A DNA stretch of 64,000 bases, taken from NCBI RefSeq assembly GCF_010093535.1, contig NW_022985164.1, positions 1,415,629 through 1,479,628 of the forward strand, given 5' to 3'. Made by a program: the position numbers and the translations under genes. This document shows positions 24,953-36,261 of this stretch, piece after piece. The notes beneath the pieces were generated by a model. It ran no database searches. It was not told the DNA's origin and saw only the letters and a list, made by a program, of their open reading frames with translations. Position 1 is the stretch's first letter. Each line of letters opens with the position of its first letter. Origin of the DNA: Lindgomyces ingoldianus. Its lineage: Eukaryota; Ascomycota; Dothideomycetes; Pleosporales; Lindgomycetaceae.

Positions 24953-26317
24953 ATGACTTCGACAATGACTTCAAACTGCACATTCGTTCCACATCCATCA
25001 TCTCCACTCGCTAGAACAGCATCCCCTTTCAAGCATCCACGAACCCCACCTTGTACACCACGAAATACCGCCAAACTCTGGGATGAGTACGAGAAACGCG
25101 CCGTCGAGAACGCGAGGAGACGAGAAACCACATTCTCAAACACTCTGCTACGGGCTCCAGAATCGCAACTCTTGTCAAGTGGAACTGTCCTCGACATTAT
25201 TAGAAGTTCTGATCCTCATCCTTCACCTAGAATACCAGCTCCATCTCCCAACCCATCAGCAACTGCGAGTCCGCAGTTCGACTTTGGCTTTCAAATGGCT
25301 CCTCAGCAGACAAGACATTCAGACCCAACATCATCTACCACTGTCGCTATTTGCAAAATCTGTAAAAAATCTATCCTGCCGACCTCAGGCATCTGCGAGA
25401 GATGCAAAAAGACTATAATACTTCCGTCTCAATCCGGCGAATCAACTCCCCCTCTCAGCCCTTCTCGCCGCAACTTTGGTTCAACGAACCTCTCAAAACT
25501 CCACAAGGAGTCTACTTCAGGAAACACGACTCCGAAGTTCTCGTCTCCTAAGTGCAGATCAGCTCACCCGTCATTAAGCCATCTCAGCGAACTCCCTATT
25601 CGGCTCTCATCACTCCTTCCACCGCCGACAACAGCAACAACAACAGCAACAATGACTACCGACACCACCATCAGCGCTCTCCGGCCCCAGCGCGAGTGCA
25701 AACCCTCCATGGCTGATCCGCACGAGCCTTTCCTCCGTCTCCAAATCGCCCGCAAACCCATCCCAGGTCCTCCCGCAACCGTAATCCCCATCCCTCCTTC
25801 AGGCATGCTACCCTCATCCCCAACCACCCCACCCTCAAGCTCCCACTCCAAATCTTCTCATTCGCATCCCCAAACCCGTCCCCCTTCCCTCGCAAACATC
25901 ACAACACCACCTCAATATGCAACCTACAGCTACAGCTACAGCCGCCATGCCAGCGCCACTCCCTCCGAACTTAGCACACTGTACCCCTACATCTCCAACT
26001 CTAACTCAGCCTCCACAACTATAACTACGCCGAGTGTATGTCGCGCGAGCTACACACTACAGAACACGATGAGCGCGTGGGATTGGGACAGTGATGATGA
26101 TGAGGAGGAGAAGGCGGGATTGGTAGGGTATTGGCGGGCTAAGAAGTGGAGGGGGAGTCGAGGGAGTTTGGCAGATAGGAGTGGTAGTGGTGGTGGTGGC
26201 CTGAGGGAGAGGGAGAGGAGTGATAGCTCTGCGAAGGAAGATGGAAAGGCGGAGGGGAAGAAGAAGAAGAGGGGCTTTGTGAGGGTTATTAGTTGTGGGT
26301 GCGGGGATCGGGAGTAA
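24953..26317 (+). CDS. Hypothetical Ser/Pro-rich protein with a four-cysteine zinc-ribbon-like motif
   Basis: This single-exon frame gives 454 residues from the ATG at 24953. Most of it is low-complexity Ser/Thr/Pro sequence. Three islands look structured: 'PCTPRNTAKLWDEYEKRAVE' near the N-terminus; a C-x2-C-x10-C-x2-C motif near residues 133-150 ('CKICKKSILPTSGICERC'); and the C-terminus, where an acidic patch ('WDWDSDDDEEEKAGLVGYWR') leads through a basic low-complexity stretch to 'GFVRVISCGCGDRE'. The terminal Cys-Gly-Cys-Gly may be a lipidation or metal site, but that is speculation. I recall similar ends in other filamentous fungi, so the gene is probably real. Function unknown. Confidence 0.6.
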   Translation: MTSTMTSNCTFVPHPSSPLARTASPFKHPRTPPCTPRNTAKLWDEYEKRAVENARRRETTFSNTLLRAPESQLLSSGTVLDIIRSSDPHPSPRIPAPSPNPSATASPQFDFGFQMAPQQTRHSDPTSSTTVAICKICKKSILPTSGICERCKKTIILPSQSGESTPPLSPSRRNFGSTNLSKLHKESTSGNTTPKFSSPKCRSAHPSLSHLSELPIRLSSLLPPPTTATTTATMTTDTTISALRPQRECKPSMADPHEPFLRLQIARKPIPGPPATVIPIPPSGMLPSSPTTPPSSSHSKSSHSHPQTRPPSLANITTPPQYATYSYSYSRHASATPSELSTLYPYISNSNSASTTITTPSVCRASYTLQNTMSAWDWDSDDDEEEKAGLVGYWRAKKWRGSRGSLADRSGSGGGGLRERERSDSSAKEDGKAEGKKKKRGFVRVISCGCGDRE

Positions 26318-28499
26318 TTAGTATCCCAAGTTCAAGACAGAACGAAGAGATGAGCTAGATGAGGTGGCAGAAGATGGTCATAGACCGAAAGGGGAGATAG
26401 CAGATTTCGGTTTTCGTTTTCCTTCCGACAGTAAAAAGCGTTGGGTGGAGTATAGGCAGGCGACAAACGATTGCACGAATGATGAAAAACACGAAAAGTT
26501 GTAACAATTTGGGAACGGCCGACACACGCTTAGTTTCGTACTTTCTTTACACCCTTTAGTCTATTTCCCTCGGCCTTCTTTATTCTCCTTTTGCTGGATT
26601 CAAAATTTTATGTTAATATTCAGTATACTCTATTTGAGGGTGGTTTAGGTGAAAAGCGGAAGAAAGGGGGGACGCACGAGGGGAGATGTTAAGATATTGG
26701 TAATTACTAATCTAACATGATTTTCGTATTAAACGTGTATCTCTTCGAAAGAAGTCTTCACTCTCTGTAAACGCTAGTCATTGGAGCCCTCTCCTCCCTC
26801 TCCAGCCCCTACTTTAACTCCTTTCTCAACGTAACCTACCCAAGCTCCTACGCACAGCCATGCAGTCCCAAAACCCAAGTCACCTCCAACTTACCGTGCC
26901 GTAACTTGTCATTAAACCGCCACCTAGCTAGTTATCTCCCAACCACTTCACTCACCGATCACACACCTTCCTAAGTACCACAAATCATGCCATGCCATTC
27001 CATTCCGCTCACAGCAATCTAACAAAAGCATGCACACGCCCGCTGCTTCCCGCGCTTCATGAAGACACCCGCCTGCTTCCTTGATGCAGTCCCTGGTCCT
27101 GCTCACCGGGCCGTTGAGAGCCGTGTCATAGGGCAGACATGCATAAGGGGGAGGTGAGAATGATATGCTGGTCTGCAGATGGAATTTGTGCGGTGTGCAT
27201 GTATGCCGAGATCTACGACCAGGGGTTGCGTAGTAGAGAATGGTGGTTTGTGTGATGGGATGTCACATGGGACAATAGGAAGTGGCAGGGAATAAAGCTA
27301 TCCATCCTGTTTGAGGTTCCAGGACAGGAGGAGAAATTTGGAAAGACGGGAATTGATTTCGCACTGAAAGAGGGTCGGAAGCGGACTTGGTTGGAGGGCA
27401 ATGCGATCAGACCGAAGCCTGGTTCAATGTATGCGGGCGCGGGTGCGAAAGTGGATGGATGGATCGTCTGGCGAGAGAAGAGAACCGGTGCTGTGCAGTG
27501 AAGCGAAGCATCATTACGTATATTGGACTGCATTGCATCTGTCTCATGGCATGGATGCCGTCCCATACTGTCCTCCACCCCGCCACTGGCTACTTTCCCC
27601 AGCCTCGTGTGACCTAACCCACTATTTCTAAAAGCCGCCTCAATTCTTCACTCCATGCACAGCACCCGACTCCCGGTCCATACATAGGCGAGCGTCACAC
27701 AGCATTCATCAAGCCCGCGAAATTTACTCACATTCTCAGCGCCGATGCTGAATTTTCCGACTTGCATATGCATTATTGGACGGGAAGATTTCTGCCTCAA
27801 CCACCACTCTTTCCGAAACGAGTTTGATCGACGCGTCATTCAGAAGTCTTTCTTAGAGATATCTCGTGTATGTGGGATGAAGGGTGTACGGCAGGTCGGC
27901 TGAAGAGAGGCTCGGCGGTGCAGGCTGGAAGTGGCGGTGTGCAAATGCCCGGTTGTGGAGGTATGTATCTATGTAGCGTGCTTCTAGTGAAAACGTGTCT
28001 TGTCAGTGTCATGTGGGTGGTGCTACATTGTTTCAGGAGGGAAGTGGCAGTGGGGAGGCATGCTTTTGGTATAAATGACATAAGAGGCTCTGGAGGTTGG
28101 TGGCTGTCATGGGAGAAGTAAGTACGTGAGATGATAGGAACGATGACTAGAGCAAAGAAAGGGTTCATCGTCAACCTAAGCAGTGCTCATCCCCTCTTCA
28201 ATTTCCGACTCTTTTTGCAGTCGAGAGACCTTTGAGACTTCTTCATCATTCCTATGGGTTTTGGTATGAGAGTATGCCGCTGGCTCCTTTCATGAACACG
28301 TTTTCACCGTAGTTCCGTTTCCCGTTTCCTTCACGCTATTGGGGTTAAATTTGCGTCGAGATGGGAAGCTGCAGGATTTCGGTGGAAAACCAGAGGCGGT
28401 GAAGACTGGTTAAAGCCTTAAAAAAGGGATATATACAGATGATCTGAGACATCTTCTACTTAGCTTCAGTACACTATCGGCTCAACGAAGATACCTAAG
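26318..28499. other. Intergenic region (2.2 kb)
   Basis: No recognisable gene. A minus-strand frame at 27213-27578 (121 codons) and another at 27836-28174 (112 codons) have random-looking composition. A TATATAC element at 28430-28436 lies about 65 bp upstream of the next start codon. Confidence 0.5.
28430..28436 (+). promoter_or_regulatory. Candidate TATA box for the gene at 28500
   Basis: TATATAC sits 64 bp upstream of the ATG at 28500, a plausible distance for a fungal gene with a short leader. The call rests on motif and position only. Confidence 0.4.
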
Positions 28500-29093
28500 A
28501 TGTGTCACTGGACCTTGCGAGTGGTGAGTCTTCTACTGGTTCCTAAACGCCTCAACTGATGTGTGGTCTAGTGGAAATGTGGGGATAGCTTCTTCACAAA
28601 ATGTTCGAGTTGCAGTGTGGACCGCGCAGCTCACGATCCAGCGAGCCTCAACCCGCTGCATCCGTCAATCACACCCATTGGTTTAGAGGGCCCCGCGACT
28701 ACAGAAACGCACGACCTGACTCCCTCGGCTAGGAAAGGTTCAGAATACCGGATCACGAATAACACTACTCCCAGCAAGCCCAAGCCTCGGCCCGCCGTGC
28801 CAGTCGTTGACCTCTTGTCGCCAGGCCACCCCCAAACCAACCCGGTTGGCAACGGATCAACCGGTGTCGTTTACCCTCGAGATGTGAAGACGGGTGAGGC
28901 CATCATGGTAGCCCTGTCAGAAATCGGCAAGGCATCACGGTTCGGTGACAAAACGCTGGGAGGCACTGGGAAGTGTCGAGTCTTCGAAGTGGTGCTGCAG
29001 CAGAACGAACCCACAATGTGTCCCGCATGTATAAGAAGCCCAAAGAGAGCCAGGTTGCCAGCTCATGCCAGAGGCTGTTTTGGGCTGAGTTGA
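28500..29093 (+). CDS. Small hypothetical protein with N-terminal Cys/His cluster
   Basis: I do not recognise this as a named family. Exon 1 (28500-28523) encodes MCHWTLRV. An intron (28524-28571, GTGAGT...CTAG) leads in phase 0 to exon 2 (28572-29093), for 181 residues in total. The splice joins MCHW to 'WKCGDSFFTKCSSC', making a small Cys/His cluster at the extreme N-terminus. That arrangement is familiar from short fungal proteins with a probable zinc knuckle. The rest is Pro/Ser-rich, and a C-terminal 'CPAC' pair precedes a basic end. The join strengthens the case for a real gene, because the cysteine pattern only appears after splicing. Confidence 0.5.
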
Positions 29094-31205
29094 ATGTTGT
29101 TTGTTGGCGCCGCCCTCGAAGCAGGGATATGAAGGATTTCCTCTGTCAAATCACGTGCTAGATTCAGTGTCAAAAGTGTGGAGAGTTACGTTCTGAAGTG
29201 GAGCCAATGACCCGACGAAGGTGTCAGCACACAATTGAAGAGGCTGAGGAGTTCTTGTGGTAATCTCATAAAGGGGGTTTGGTGGTGAAACAGTGAAACT
29301 CTAGTAACAGTTGTTCTTTTCATGGCATTGAAGTGCGGTTCAGTAGGGTGGGCGCATCCATCAATGGGTGTGGTGGCAATGAGGACTTGCATCAGAGGTT
29401 CATCCTTGCTCAATCCGGCCACAGTCGCATCGTGGCAACGTGAAAGGGGATTTGACGATGCGACGACGACGAAAAAGTGGAGAAGAAGAAGAAGAAGAAG
29501 AAGAAGAAGAAGAAGGAGGAGGAAGAGGAGGTAAAGATAAAGGTAAGGGAAACACCCACCTACTGTTCATGCTCTTTAGTTGCTCGTTGAAGATCTATTT
29601 CCATGCCGCCTGCTCTACCAGGAACACGTGGCAGTGCCTTCGTCATGGAGTCCGTCGCTAATCAACTTGCGGACCTCGAGGTGCAGATACGAGCTGTTAA
29701 GAGGGTTGCTTCGGGCCCCGGATGGCATTTCACTCAGCCTCCTTCATAGGTTCCTCACTTCCCTATTGCCGGGCATAGCATTAACTGCACGACTCACTTT
29801 TAAATCTCTTGGGGCATGAATCTTTGACGTAACATGAAGAAATCAGGGCTCGTGTTCAGGATGGCGTTCAGCTTTTCGGTCAGATGAAGCTGGAGTGCCC
29901 CTGACAGTTCGGCGCACTACTCCCGTTCCTGGCGAATTGTAGGGTCAAGGCGTCCAAAAGCGCAAAATGCCGCCCGAAGCCCCCTGAATCAGACAGGGCT
30001 GGCGCGGGAAGGACTTCTTCATGAGTCCAACACAAATCCGTTGCTTGACACCCTTACAAGCTTTTTCTACAGGGCTCCGGCATTGGCGATGATATCCTTT
30101 CACAGTTATCACGGCTGCTTTCTGGTAGTCGCTGAACGACAGGCTCTTCCGCGCCGCTGTGTTCAATGACTCTCTTGTACGTCGTGACAACAAAGAACAC
30201 CATCGCCCGGGACGGACGGCTTCGCGTCGGCTTCGCGTAGGCTACGAGCTCCTCTTGCTTATTCGCCCCAGGGCGAAGGCGATGTGACGGCGTCGTCCCG
30301 TTTCTCGTGTCGATGGCCAGGAATGTCATTGACCAACTCTTATGCCCAGGAATAGAAAAAGACAGACTGAAGATCCCCTGCGGAGATCTGACTAGCATTG
30401 GCCGCGCCTCAGATTAAATTGCCGCTGATCAAAGCTTCAGCTTCAGTTCCTCCTGCGATTGGCTGCCTGTGTCTAAACGGACTGCAGGTTCGTCAAGGTC
30501 CCGGTTTGAGAGAGCGAAGAGGGCTTGTCCCATGCTCCACCACGTCGCGATACTTGAGCCACAGTGCTCCCTCACTCTCAGGACTTACCTCCCTCCGCTG
30601 TTGGCAGCTGTAAAATTCCCTTGCCTCCAGCATTCTTTTGTTTTCTCCCTGTCACCCTTCGTTACAGCCGTCACTCGTTCCGGCTTGTGTTGACATTTTA
30701 TCCACCTCTTTTGTTGCGAACACCTTTTTCCGGGATTTGCAATACACTCGTTCAGAAGTTTGCTATAAGCATATTAATTACTATTGCCAATAAACATCTC
30801 GTCTCCTGATATCCTGACACCGACATTACTATTCAACGGCTTGGTTTCTGGGCAATCAAATTTCCTAAACTAAACCTGAGAAACCGCGCCCACATACGGT
30901 CTCTGACCCAATTTTCAAAGGGTATGTATTCACACTTCATCTGTTGGGACCACTCCCAGAATGCGGCTTCCCAAGCCTTTGGCGTGGTTGGTCCTTGGGT
31001 TCTTCTTTCGTCAACAAAGTCACAAGCATCTTTCAACAACCCAGCCTTTCCGCGATATCCGTACCAACACCTTCCGTCTCTACTGTGCCATACACCACCC
31101 ACATCTCGTTCTGCTTCTTATTAGCGTCCGAATCGTCTGGACTGGGTCTGGAATTCTACCCTCTAACAGGAGCTTACATTCGCTGTCTAGATCTTAGTGT
31201 CGACT
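29094..31205. other. Intergenic region (2.1 kb) upstream of glyoxal oxidase
   Basis: This contains a GAA microsatellite near 29480-29530 and otherwise only short frames on both strands (for example 30054-30398 minus, 114 codons), which I regard as noise. The 200 bp before 31206 are pyrimidine-rich, as expected for a leader. Confidence 0.5.
29480..29531. repeat. GAA-type microsatellite
   Basis: A run of about eleven GAA units passes into GGA/GAG variants. On the plus strand it would read as poly-Glu or poly-Arg/Lys, which explains the artificial charged frames here. Confidence 0.9.
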
Positions 31206-34015
31206 ATGAGGACCGCGCTCTTGTCCTTTGGCGCATTCGCCGGGTTCGCCGCGGCAAATATCGATTTTACCTGGGTCCAACCGACCTGCGATTTTAATTC
31301 CGTTGGGAAACACCCTTGCCTGCGAGGCCAACAATGCACCGAGAAGAATATGTACGTCAATTGGTATGGATGTAGCTTTGTATTCTGACTCGACATAGTT
31401 GCGAAGCAAACATCAGCAATGATGATCTCTACCCCAGGTCATTCCGACGCAATGTCCCAGAGAAGAGGCAGACCAAGTACTCGACCGACGGGACTTGTGG
31501 GCCAAACAACGGAAATACGCTCTGTGACCCCAACAGCACAGTTTACACTGGTTCCTGCTGCAGCTCTTATGGATGGGTATGTCAAATTTGACTCATGGAT
31601 GTACATGACAACTGAATTCTGGTTAGTGTGGTAACACGCCTGCACATTGCGGCACCGGTTGTATATCAGGATGCAACACAGGCGCAGTGTCCTCCGCCTC
31701 CGCGGCTGCAACTCCCCCAGCTGCATCCGGAACCGCTCCCCGGAGCGATGGGAGGTGTGGAAAGGACTTCGCTGGAGCCACTTGCGACCCCAACGGCGCC
31801 TACGGTGGGTGCTGTAGTTCCTATGGTTATTGTGGATCTACAGAAGGTCACTGCTTGCCCGCAAATGGCTGCCAAAACGGCTGCAGCTCTCCAGCTGCCT
31901 CGTCGAGCGCAGGCCCCCAACCCACTTCGACTGCCCCACGTTCAGACGGCCGATGCGGTAAAGATTTTGCAGGCGCTACCTGTGATCCTAAGGGCGCGTA
32001 TGGAGGTTGCTGCTCCTCTTACGGGTATGTCTGGTATTATTTTTATCCTGTTGTGGCTAACTCATCTGTTTAGATATTGCGGAAGCACAGACACCCATTG
32101 CTTGCCTGCAAATGGATGCCAGAATGGCTGCAGCGGAGGAAGCTCATCTAGCTCAGCACCGGCTCAACCAACTTCTTCCGGAACGAGACCACCTTCTATA
32201 ACTACATCTGGTGAACCAGTCCTTGGCAAGCCTTCTAGCGTAAGCAGTGCAGTCGCAAGCCCTACGGGTAAGCCCACTACCGATGGAAGCTGTGGGTCAA
32301 ACTTTGGAGGAACCATCTGTGGAAACTGGCCGCAGGGTTCCTGCTGTTCGATGTACGGATACTGTGGGAATTCCACTTCCCACTGTGGGGAAGGGTGTCA
32401 ATCAGGGCCTTGTCTCGGCGCACCTGTTGTGCCTGCACCTGGCCCTAGCCCTGCTCCCGCTGCTGCGAAGCCTGGTTCCATTGCCATCGTTGGTCGTTCC
32501 GGTGTTCCCGCTATGCACGCCGGTCTCATGCCTAACGGTCGTGTGGTTTTCCTGGACAAGGTAGAGAACTACACTGAGCTTAAGCTTCCGAATGGCCAGT
32601 ATGCCTACTCTTCCGAGTACGATCCAGCTACGAACAAGGTCGTCCCTCTTTCTTACAAGACAAATGCTTTCTGCTCTGGTGGTATCTTCCTTGCTGACGG
32701 CCAGTTCGTTTCACTCGGTGGTAATGCCCCATTGGACTTCATCGACCCAACTGTTGGTGACGGATTCAAGGGTATTCGTCTCCTCAAACGATCTGACACT
32801 GACGCCTCCTTGAACGGCCAAGCCTGGAATGAGCCTGGAGGCCAACTTTCGACTGCTCGGTGGTACCCATCTGTTCAGATCATGCCTGATGGCAAGCTCT
32901 TCGTTGCATCCGGCTCCCTCAATGGCCTCGACCCGTCAAAGCCCGAGAACAACAACCCGACCTATGAGATTCTGAACGCTGATGGCACTCCTCAGGGCAA
33001 GAGTATCACCATGTCCATTCTCTCCAAGAACCAGCCTTACTACATGTATCCATTCATGCATCTCATGAGGGACGGAAACGTTTTCGTCTTCGTCTCCAAG
33101 TCTTCTGAGGTCTTCAATGTCGACACTGGCAGCACCGTTCGCACTTTTGCCGATCTGCCCGGAGACTACCGCACTTACCCCAACACTGGTGGATCCGTCC
33201 TCCTCCCCCTCTCCAGCGCAAGCAACTGGGATCCTGATGTCATCATCTGTGGTGGTGGTCCTTATCAAGATGTCACCGCCCCTACGGACGCCTCTTGTGG
33301 TCGCATCCAACCCCTCTCCACCAACCCTGGTTGGGAATTGGACAGCATGCCCGAGGGACGATGCATGGTGGAAGGCACTCTCCTCCCAGATGGCACAGTC
33401 ATCTGGCTGAACGGCGGCAACCACGGCGCTCAAGGCTTTGGCATTGCCCGTGATCCCACGATGGAAGTCCTGATCTATGACCCTGTCCAGCCTCTTGGAA
33501 AGCGCTGGACCACCGGGCCTACCTCGACGATTGCCCGCCTATACCACAGCGTCGCTGTCCTTCTTTTGGACGGTACGTTGTTGATCACGGGTTCCAACCC
33601 CGTTGAGCAGCCAATCCTCACGCCCACAACAAAGGATCCATACGTCACCGAGTTCCGCGTCGAAATCTACACGCCGCCATATCTCCAAGACAACCCCACC
33701 CGTCCTTCTAATGTCGCGTTGTCCAGCAAAGCTCTTAAAGCCGATGGATCCACTTTCACCATCAAATTCAACTGCCCATCAGGCTCCAAGGCAGTCAAAG
33801 TCTCTCTCTACTACGGTGGCTTTGTCACACATTCTGTGCACATGGGTCACCGGATGGCATTCCTGGACACGAATGGCTTTGCAACTGGCAGCACGAACCA
33901 AACAATCACCGTCACGATGCCGCCCAACAAGAGCGTCGCTCCTCCCGGGCCGTACGTTGTGTACGTGCTTGTGGACGGCGTGCCTGCTATTGGGCAGTTT
34001 GTGCAGGTCTCGTAA
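31206..34015 (+). CDS. Secreted glyoxal oxidase (copper radical oxidase, AA5_1) with four CBM18 chitin-binding modules
   Basis: This is probably an extracellular enzyme that oxidises aldehydes or related substrates and produces hydrogen peroxide. Exons are 31206-31351, 31399-31576, 31627-32024 and 32074-34015, giving 887 residues. A signal peptide (residues 1-17, MRTALLSFGAFAGFAAA) is followed by a short Cys-containing segment and four CBM18 modules (C-rich, each with 'CCS-YG-CG'), joined by Ser/Pro linkers. The catalytic part begins near 'GSIAIVGRSGVPAMHAGLM'. The expected copper-radical residues are visible: Cys in 'KTNAFCSGG' and Tyr in 'ARWYPSVQIMPDG' (the Cys-Tyr pair), Tyr-His in 'ARLYHSVAVLLLDG', and His in 'HSVHMGHRM'. 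The end matches the DUF1929 domain. Modules 2 and 3 are nearly identical. Chitin binding suggests action at fungal or arthropod walls. Confidence 0.93.
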
Positions 34016-34977
34016 GTTTTCTCACCGCGAGAGAATTTCACGGCCGGCTACCCCTTCCCCTTTGCTTTCCTTGAGTCTTCTTGTCATTCATACCATAGAT
34101 ATTGTACGTGTTTGCGGCAGCGTGCTGAGTTGGATAATAAGGAATGCGATATCGACCAAAACCGGCAACCCCTCGGCATCAACGAAGAAGGGCGGGGGGG
34201 CGAGAAACCTATCTGTTAGCTGGACGGGGTTTCTTCCAGTGTTCTGTGTTGTCATTGCCATTGCATCATCCTTTCCTGAGTTGTCTGTTTGAATACTATA
34301 ATATCTATCTGGGGTGCATACACGGCAGACTCGCCCCTGGATGCATCCTGTGTGGTACTTATTAGAAGGGATAACATTTTGCGGAGGATGGATTCGGTAA
34401 CGACATGGTGGTAGCTTTGGAGTAGTATAAGCGGGAAAGCGTGCATACATAATACACTGGTTTACGCACTTCAATTTCCTGCACCATGCCATGAGGAGGA
34501 TACTGGGATCTTTATCTCTAATGCAACCCTGACTTTTCAATCCCATTCCCAATTTCTAATTAGTGGTGACCAGAGTCGTCAGCCTTATCCCTATCCCCAG
34601 CCCTGCCCAAGCGAACGGAGTCTCGGCCCCGGCCCCAGAAACCTCCGTCGGAGCTCGCTCAATTGCTTCTTCCGTTCTTCGAAGGACGCTAATTGGTCAA
34701 TCGGTATGACACGCCACTGGATGTTCTCCGCAACGACCGGCCAAATTCACCTTCACGGAGCCCGTGTTTTACGCGAAGGATTGTGACGCTAGTTTAATGG
34801 TTTGATGGTTTGATGGTTTGATGGACGCGTACCTAGTGGGATTTAGAAACGAATTATGTTGGGGATAATCAAGAGTACTGGTCGGTCTGGGGTTGATTTA
34901 AAGCCACTATCACTCTCGCTTTCCTATACACACCACTCACCAACTCAACCATCCCAAACCACAACCAACACCTCAAA
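34016..34977. other. Intergenic region with a short octamer repeat
   Basis: This holds the 3' flank of the glyoxal oxidase gene and the promoter of the following small gene. Open frames here (for example 34088-34552 minus) are not recognisable. A tandem octamer lies at 34797-34824. Confidence 0.5.
34797..34824. repeat. Tandem octanucleotide repeat (ATGGTTTG)x3
   Basis: Three perfect direct copies of an 8-bp unit plus a partial fourth lie about 150 bp upstream of the ATG at 34978. This may be simple slippage or clustered binding sites for an unknown factor. Confidence 0.85.
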
Positions 34978-35565
34978 ATGACGACCTCCACAGCCCTGAC
35001 CCTCTACCGACCCTCCGACCCGATTCCCTCGTCAACCCTAACTACCACCCCCCGCGCCAATAGCCTCATTTCCTCGCGTCTCTTCAGCCAACAAACTGGT
35101 ACAGCGATCGCAACCGAGCTCCTCTACCGCATTCTCATCGAGCTGTTGAACCGACTCTTCTGTACCCTCCAACGTTTTGCTTCAGAGCGCCTGGACAAAC
35201 TCTCCAGCTTCCTTGAACAGCGGGCACAGGAAAGGCGAGAGGCGAGAGTGGTGGCTGCTGAGGCTGCGAAGATGGAGAAAGGTGCGATAGGTGGTGGCGG
35301 GGGAGGAGGGTTAGGCATCGTTGAGGAAATCAACAAACTCTCATCTTCCCGTGGCGAGGGTTTTGGCTTTGGGCCGGGAGTGGCGTGTCCGATTACTACA
35401 AGTGGAAGCGCTGGAACAAATGGGAAGGAGCTACCGAAGTGGATGAAGAAGCGGGGCATAAATGAACCACCAAAGCCTCCGAGGTGGGTTAAGAGTGTTT
35501 TTGAAGGGATTGGAGAGGGGCGGTTGGAGGTGAGCGATTTTTGGATGAACACTCATATGGGGTGA
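34978..35565 (+). CDS. Hypothetical small protein with an amphipathic helix
   Basis: This intronless frame of 195 residues has its ATG in good context (CAAAATGACG) after a typical CA-rich leader. Residues 40-100 form a long helix, first hydrophobic ('TELLYRILIELLNRLFCTLQ'), then strongly charged ('QRAQERREARVVAAEAAKME'). A Gly-rich hinge follows, and the C-terminus is structured ('KELPKWMKKRGINEPPKPP', 'WVKSVFEGIGEGRLEVSDFW'). No signal peptide. It looks like a genuine conserved fungal protein, but I cannot name a family. Confidence 0.6.
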   Translation: MTTSTALTLYRPSDPIPSSTLTTTPRANSLISSRLFSQQTGTAIATELLYRILIELLNRLFCTLQRFASERLDKLSSFLEQRAQERREARVVAAEAAKMEKGAIGGGGGGGLGIVEEINKLSSSRGEGFGFGPGVACPITTSGSAGTNGKELPKWMKKRGINEPPKPPRWVKSVFEGIGEGRLEVSDFWMNTHMG

Positions 35566-36261
35566 TGAGATGATGGTTGTTGCATAGAAAATATATTAAA
35601 AGACGACGGGAGATGGAAGCCGCTCTAGGATGTAGAGGCTACAGTCGGCCTTCTTAGGTGTCTGGCATTGCGAAGCCGTCTCCGGGCTAGCGTTGCGCCT
35701 GACTAGGAGAAAGCGGTGGTTGTATGGTAGAAGAGGCGATAGAATTTGGCGTGGTACACGAAGGGGCATGATAGTGTCTGGTTTAGGATAGAGGTTCATA
35801 CCCTCCTGATACTCTCCTCAGTTCTAGCAATAGGGTTGAAGGATCGAAGTCAAAGTTTCGGACCCGGTGTCACTATGTATTAGATGGTTAGCAGGGTCGA
35901 CTTTAAATAGGAGGCTTCTTGACGTGGCATCATTCTTTTGGAGAAAGATAGGAAGTAGGGCACTTTACGTTTGTAAATTCAGAGCGTGTCACGCATTCAA
36001 TAATGAATTAAGGGAGTTTGGAGGAAGATACAGTCATATTTCCATGCCATAGTCCTCCTATGAATATTTATGTCCTTCGGTCACTCGTATCCGTTTGAAA
36101 GCGTCGAGCCGATCATTCCTCCTCCATCTTCCTCATCAGATTCGTGCATCTAAACGCCAGTGGAAATTATCATCACCACACCCGGATTCATGAACCCCGA
36201 CGAACGCCTGCAAATGCCTCCATTATGATTCCGCGAAAGCAGCCAGCACCAAGAGTGCCTC
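35566..36261. other. Convergent intergenic region
   Basis: This lies between the stops of a small hypothetical gene and CSN1. I see nothing beyond flanking sequence. Confidence 0.5.

Noticed and set aside
27213..28174. Two minus-strand frames of 121 and 112 codons
   Set aside because: Their composition is unlike that of neighbouring genes, they show no motif, and the plus strand is equally open.
29440..29661. Charged protein frames around the GAA tract
   Set aside because: They are artefacts of translating a trinucleotide microsatellite.
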